In this document: positions 5,880 through 8,880 of the stretch, piece after piece | Numbering within the stretch: the first letter of the stretch is position 1 | Layout: every line of letters begins with the position of its first letter | Assembly: GCA_011390055.1 (NCBI GenBank) | Contig: JAABTC010000054.1 | Location: 1-8,880, forward strand | DNA: 8,880 bases | Direction of reading: 5' to 3' | Source of the DNA: Burkholderiales bacterium | GTDB lineage: Bacteria; Pseudomonadota; Gammaproteobacteria; Burkholderiales; Burkholderiaceae_C | Translations under genes and position numbers: made by a program | Notes under the pieces: model-generated | What the model was told of the DNA's origin: nothing | Databases searched by the model: none | What the model saw: only the letters and a program-made list of their open reading frames with translations

Positions 5880-7075
5880 ACCTCCTCCAACACGGCGCCG
5901 CGTGGGCGCTGCTTGCCGCCGCGCTGGCCGCCTGCGGACCGGCTGCCACGCCCTCCATCGATGCGCACGCCGCAGCGCACAGTGCCGGCACCGGGGCTGC
6001 CACCGGCAGCGCGCGGGCCAGCGTGCTCGGTGCCACGCTTTCGCGCCCCTGGGGCCTGGCCTTCCTGCCCGACGGGCGCATGCTGGTGACGCAGAAGGAA
6101 GGCACGCTGGTCATCGTGCGGGCCGATGGGTCGGCGGTCGAAGCGCAGGTGAGCGGCGTGCCGGCGGTCGACAGCGGCGGCCAGGGCGGCTTGCTCGACG
6201 TGACGCTCGATCCCGACTTCGCCAGCGACCCGTGGGTCTACCTCAGCTATGCCGAGAGCGGCGACGGCGGCGCCGGCACGGCCCTGGCCCGCGGCCGGCT
6301 GGTGGGCAACGCGCTCGCCGACGTCACGGTGCTGTGGCGCCAGCAGCCCAAGGTGCGCGGCGGCAACCACTTCGGCTCGCGCATCGTGTTCCGGGCCGAC
6401 AAGACGCTCTACCTGACCCTGGGCGACCGCGGCCAGGACAGCCCGTCGAGCCCGAGCGCGGCCCACACGCAGGACCCCGCGCGCAGCCTGGGCAAGGTGG
6501 TGCGGCTGAACCGCGACGGCAGCATCCCGGCCGGCAACCCGGCCTTCGGTACCACGGCCGTGCCGGGCTTGTGGAGCACCGGCCACCGCAACATCCAGGG
6601 CGCTGCGCTGCGCCCCGGCAGCGATGAGTTGTGGGTCACCGAACACGGCCCGCGCGGCGGCGACGAGTTGAACCGGGTGCTGCCCGGGCGCAACTACGGC
6701 TGGCCGCTGGCCAGCTACGGCTGCCCCTACAGCCGGTCGCAGTCCGAACCCGGCTGCCGTCCGGGCGGCGGCACCCATGCGCCGATGTTCGAGGAACCGA
6801 AGACCACCTGGCAGCCCACGTCCATCGCGCCGTCGGGCCTGGTGTTCTACAGCGGCGATCGCTGGCCCGAATGGCGTGGCCAGCTGTTCGCCGGTGCGCT
6901 GGCCGGCGCCAGCCTGTGGCGCATCGCGCTGGATGCGAACGGCGCGGTGACGGTGCGCGAGGAAGTGCCCGCCGTGAAGGCCCTGGGCAAACGCATCCGC
7001 GACGTCGAACAGGGCCCGGACGGCTGGCTTTACCTGCTCAGCGACGACGGGAAAATCGTGCGGCTAGAGAGGTAG
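5876..7075 (+). CDS. PQQ-dependent aldose sugar dehydrogenase (Asd/YliI type, GSDH family), lipoprotein
   Basis: A 399-residue protein of the soluble glucose/sorbosone dehydrogenase family, a six-bladed beta-propeller that oxidises aldose sugars with PQQ and calcium. Residues 1-20 are a lipoprotein signal (ALLAAALAAC, Cys20) followed by an Ala/Gly/Thr linker to about 48, so it acts outside the inner membrane on a lipid anchor. SRPWGLAFLPDGRMLVT (56-72) and GGQGGLLDVTLDPDF (101-115) are early propeller blades. GGNHFGSR (162-169) carries His165, equivalent to the catalytic His of soluble glucose dehydrogenase by motif alignment. LGDRG, GHRN (236-239) and EHGPRGGDELN (256-266) are PQQ/Ca-site motifs. 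Cys283 and Cys294 may form a disulfide. The frame is open upstream across recJ, but ATG 5876 fits the signal peptide and overlaps the recJ TGA by 4 bases (ATGA). The substrate cannot be told from sequence, and no PQQ biosynthesis gene is in view. Confidence 0.9.
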   Translation: MNLLQHGAAWALLAAALAACGPAATPSIDAHAAAHSAGTGAATGSARASVLGATLSRPWGLAFLPDGRMLVTQKEGTLVIVRADGSAVEAQVSGVPAVDSGGQGGLLDVTLDPDFASDPWVYLSYAESGDGGAGTALARGRLVGNALADVTVLWRQQPKVRGGNHFGSRIVFRADKTLYLTLGDRGQDSPSSPSAAHTQDPARSLGKVVRLNRDGSIPAGNPAFGTTAVPGLWSTGHRNIQGAALRPGSDELWVTEHGPRGGDELNRVLPGRNYGWPLASYGCPYSRSQSEPGCRPGGGTHAPMFEEPKTTWQPTSIAPSGLVFYSGDRWPEWRGQLFAGALAGASLWRIALDANGAVTVREEVPAVKALGKRIRDVEQGPDGWLYLLSDDGKIVRLER

Positions 7076-7094
7076 CTGAAAACGCTGAAAGACT

Positions 7095-7154
7095 CCGTTC
7101 GCCCTGAGGTATCGAAGGGCCAGCGCATGCCCTTCGATACCTCAGGGCGAGCGG
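7095..7154. repeat. Long inverted repeat (REP-like hairpin) between converging genes
   Basis: Two arms pair perfectly over 22 bp (7099-7120 with 7129-7150) around an 8-base loop (CAGCGCAT). Pairing extends to 7095/7154 with one G-T wobble. The core half-site is CCCTGAGGTATCGAAGGG. From memory, closely similar hairpins are scattered between genes in many Burkholderiales genomes, so I call it a REP-like repeat; I cannot count copies from one window. It lies 19 bases after the sugar dehydrogenase stop and 58 bases from the pcaCD stop, so it probably terminates or insulates both transcripts. No T-run follows on either strand. I see nothing else in the rest of this 137-base gap (7076-7212). Confidence 0.85.
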
Positions 7155-7212
7155 GGGTGGGAATTGCCCTCAGGCGAGTTCGTGAAAGACGAAACGTTGC
7201 GAGCTCAACGGC

Positions 7213-8445
7213 TCAACTTCTCGCGATCAGCGCGCGCACCGCAGCTTCGAAGCGTGCCGGTTGTTCGGCCACGCTGAGGTGCGAGGCTTCCTCGAGCAGT
7301 TCGAACTGCGCACCCGGCACGGCCTCAGCGATCGCCCGGCCCATCGCCGGCGGGGTGCCCAGGTCCAGCGCGCCGCTGATCACGGTGGTCGGGCAGCGGA
7401 TCTGGCCCAGGCGCCCGGCCCAGTCGACATGGCGGATGGCCTCGCAGGTGGCCACGTAGGCGGCGGGGTCGGCGCGCAGCACGCGCTCACGCAGCGCCGC
7501 GGCAACGTCAGGATGCGTGCTTCGGAAGCCGGCATGCAGGTAGCGTTCGAGCACCGTGTCGACGATGCGCGCCAGCCCGCCCTGCTGCACGGCCTCGATC
7601 CGCGCCAGCCAGCCGGCTTGCGCCTCGGGCGGGTACTGGGCGGTGGTGTTCGCCAGCACCAGACCGCGCACCAGTTCGGGATGTCGGAGGGCCAGGCCCT
7701 GGCCGACCATGCCGCCCATCGACAGGCCGACGAACACCACCGGCCCGCGGCCCCACTCGCGCACCAGCCGCGCCGCATCGTCGACCAGGTCGTCCAGCGA
7801 GTACGGGCCGGGCGGCCGCGCCGAAGCGCCCTGCCCGCGGTGGTCGTAACGCAGCACCGGATGGGCGGGCGCGAGGGCGGCGGCCAGGCCGTCCCACATC
7901 GTGTGGTCCAGGCCGAGCGCATGGCTCAGCAGCACCGGCGCGCCGTCGCCTTCGACCTGCGGACCTTGCAGCACCGCCAGCAGCTGCGGGGTGCTGAAGG
8001 TCGTGTGCCGTTGCACGCGCTGACCGGCGCCCAGCGGGGACGGCGCCAGCGTCATCCCTTCGGCCTTGCACAGCTCAGCGGCGAGCTTGAAGCCGGTGTT
8101 GGCCGCCGGCACACCGCAGTAGGCCGCAGCCTGCAACAGCAGCTCTTTGAGCGTGTCGACGCCGAAGCCGCTGCCATCGGTTGCGGCGAGCGCCGCGCGC
8201 ACGTGCAGCTCGTACTCTTCCCAGCGGCCCTGGGCCAGCGTCATCGCCAGCACCAGCAACCGGCGGGTACGATGGTCCAGGCCCGGGCGGCTCCACACGC
8301 CGTGCCACACGCCCTGCGTGATCAGCTCCTGGAACTCGGCGTTGAAGGTGGTGGCGCTGGCCAGCGAACGCTCGACCCAGGCCTCGCCGAGCACGGCGCG
8401 GCGGTTGGCCAGGCCACGGTCGAAATCATCCTGACGGTGGTTCAT
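7213..8445 (-). CDS. Fused 4-carboxymuconolactone decarboxylase / 3-oxoadipate enol-lactonase (PcaC-PcaD)
   Basis: A 410-residue two-domain protein. Residues 1 to about 131 align by eye with PcaC: RRAVLGEAWVERSL (15-28), FNAEFQELIT (34-43), WSRPGL (51-56), HVRAAL (81-86) and AAYCGVPAAN (107-116). This domain decarboxylates gamma-carboxymuconolactone to the enol-lactone. After a short linker (about 132-165), the rest is an alpha/beta hydrolase like PcaD: LSHALGLDHTMWD (173-185), RYDHRGQG (199-206), nucleophile Ser242 in GLSMGG (240-245), probable acid Asp361 and base His389. This domain hydrolyses the enol-lactone to 3-oxoadipate. ATG 8445 is where PcaC homology begins. The frame is open to 8682, but that extension is Arg/Pro-rich and overlaps pcaB. 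The start is 16 bases after the pcaB stop with no clear ribosome site, so the genes are co-transcribed. Both catalytic units appear complete, so this is a functional fusion rather than a remnant. The order differs from the actinobacterial PcaL (PcaD first). Confidence 0.92.
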   Translation of the reverse strand: MNHRQDDFDRGLANRRAVLGEAWVERSLASATTFNAEFQELITQGVWHGVWSRPGLDHRTRRLLVLAMTLAQGRWEEYELHVRAALAATDGSGFGVDTLKELLLQAAAYCGVPAANTGFKLAAELCKAEGMTLAPSPLGAGQRVQRHTTFSTPQLLAVLQGPQVEGDGAPVLLSHALGLDHTMWDGLAAALAPAHPVLRYDHRGQGASARPPGPYSLDDLVDDAARLVREWGRGPVVFVGLSMGGMVGQGLALRHPELVRGLVLANTTAQYPPEAQAGWLARIEAVQQGGLARIVDTVLERYLHAGFRSTHPDVAAALRERVLRADPAAYVATCEAIRHVDWAGRLGQIRCPTTVISGALDLGTPPAMGRAIAEAVPGAQFELLEEASHLSVAEQPARFEAAVRALIARS

Positions 8446-8461
8446 GGTGTGCGGTCGAAGT

Positions 8462-8880
8462 TCAACGGGGAAACTCGCGCGCCAGCGCGGCCAGCCACGG
8501 CGTGGCGCGGGCCATCGCAGGCTGGGCCGCGACCGCGGGGTCGAAGAGCGGCGCAAGGTCGGCCGGCGCCAGCGCGGCCGCGAGCTGGCTGTCGCCGGCC
8601 ACGGCCTCGAGCAGCAGGGCCTGCAACGGCCGGCCTTCGGCCGCCACGCGGGATGAGAGCTGTTCCAGCAAGGCCTGCGCACGCGGTCGGCCGATCACCG
8701 CCGCCAGGCGTACGGTGCAGGCCTCGGTGTAGACCCGGCCCTGCAGCGCATCGATGTTGGCGCGCATGCGCTGTCGGTCGACCTGCAGGCCCGAAGCGGC
8801 GTCGGCCAAGGCCGCGAGCCCCGCGTGGACCCCGGTCCACAAGCCGACCCACTCGGCCAGCTCGGCCTGCCAGTTGCCCA
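8462..8880 (-). CDS. pcaB: 3-carboxy-cis,cis-muconate cycloisomerase PcaB, C-terminal part (5' end outside window)
   Basis: The minus-strand frame is open to the window edge and ends with TGA at 8462-8464, giving 138 visible residues. This is roughly the C-terminal third of a family normally 350-450 residues long. Visible residues begin GNWQAELAEW, the conserved PcaB segment just after the helical core, and continue into the all-helical C-terminal domain (GLQVDRQRMRANIDAL is typical of the fumarase/aspartase superfamily C-terminus). The superfamily signature loop with the catalytic Ser would lie beyond the edge and cannot be checked. Known role: cytoplasmic cyclisation of 3-carboxy-cis,cis-muconate to gamma-carboxymuconolactone, the substrate of the next gene's N-terminal domain. 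Adjacency to the PcaC-PcaD fusion on the same strand makes the assignment firm. Protocatechuate 3,4-dioxygenase genes may lie further upstream, outside the window. Confidence 0.9.
   Translation of the reverse strand, partial: GNWQAELAEWVGLWTGVHAGLAALADAASGLQVDRQRMRANIDALQGRVYTEACTVRLAAVIGRPRAQALLEQLSSRVAAEGRPLQALLLEAVAGDSQLAAALAPADLAPLFDPAVAAQPAMARATPWLAALAREFPR

Noticed and set aside
4706..7075. 789-codon frame that would fuse an N-terminal extension to the sugar dehydrogenase
   Set aside because: The part before 5876 overlaps recJ out of frame and is Arg/Gly-rich. A clear lipoprotein signal peptide begins at ATG 5876 in an ATGA overlap, so the extension is not real.
7213..8682. Longer start (8682) for the PcaC-PcaD fusion
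   Set aside because: The extra 79 residues are Arg/Pro/Trp-rich and overlap pcaB in another frame. PcaC homology starts at ATG 8445.

Overview
The window looks like an ordinary chromosomal stretch from a high-GC betaproteobacterium, most likely Burkholderiales (Rubrivivax/Leptothrix/Ideonella-like). This rests on the strong G/C third-position bias, a PEP-CTERM surface protein, an RpfE-type gene directly in front of recJ, a lolC-lolD pair divergent from them, and protocatechuate-pathway genes. I see no phage, insertion sequence, CRISPR, tRNA or rRNA. All intergenic gaps are short (longest 137 bases), so no gene-free stretch exceeds 300 bases.

Layout. (1) 1-1121, plus strand: the 3' end of a PEP-CTERM exosortase-substrate gene, a strong intrinsic terminator, then an unrecognised poly-Gly lipoprotein. 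(2) 1173-3105, minus strand: lolC/lolF-type permease followed by lolD (8-base overlap), the ABC transporter that releases lipoproteins from the inner membrane. A hairpin lies between the lipoprotein gene and lolD, whose 3' ends converge. (3) 3106-3195: short divergent promoter region. (4) 3196-7075, plus strand: rpfE-type gene, recJ exonuclease and a PQQ-type aldose sugar dehydrogenase lipoprotein, chained by two 4-base start/stop overlaps, so probably one operon. (5) 7076-7212: gap between converging genes, holding a 22-bp perfect inverted repeat. (6) 7213-8880, minus strand: the 3' part of pcaB followed by a PcaC-PcaD fusion. Together these encode three successive steps of the protocatechuate branch of the beta-ketoadipate pathway (cycloisomerase, decarboxylase, enol-lactonase).

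How the genes relate. The Lol transporter would sort lipoproteins, including plausibly the two encoded here (Cys followed by Gly, not Asp). RecJ acts in cytoplasmic DNA repair. The RpfE-type protein has no assigned biochemical role that I know of. The sugar dehydrogenase would act outside the inner membrane.

I found no clearly undescribed multi-gene system. The most noteworthy item is the PcaC-PcaD fusion, whose domain order is the reverse of the actinobacterial PcaL as I recall it. Secondary items are the possibly leaderless rpfE start, the terminator that sits immediately in front of the ribosome site of the lipoprotein gene, the REP-like inverted repeat, and the translational chaining of a PQQ enzyme to recJ.
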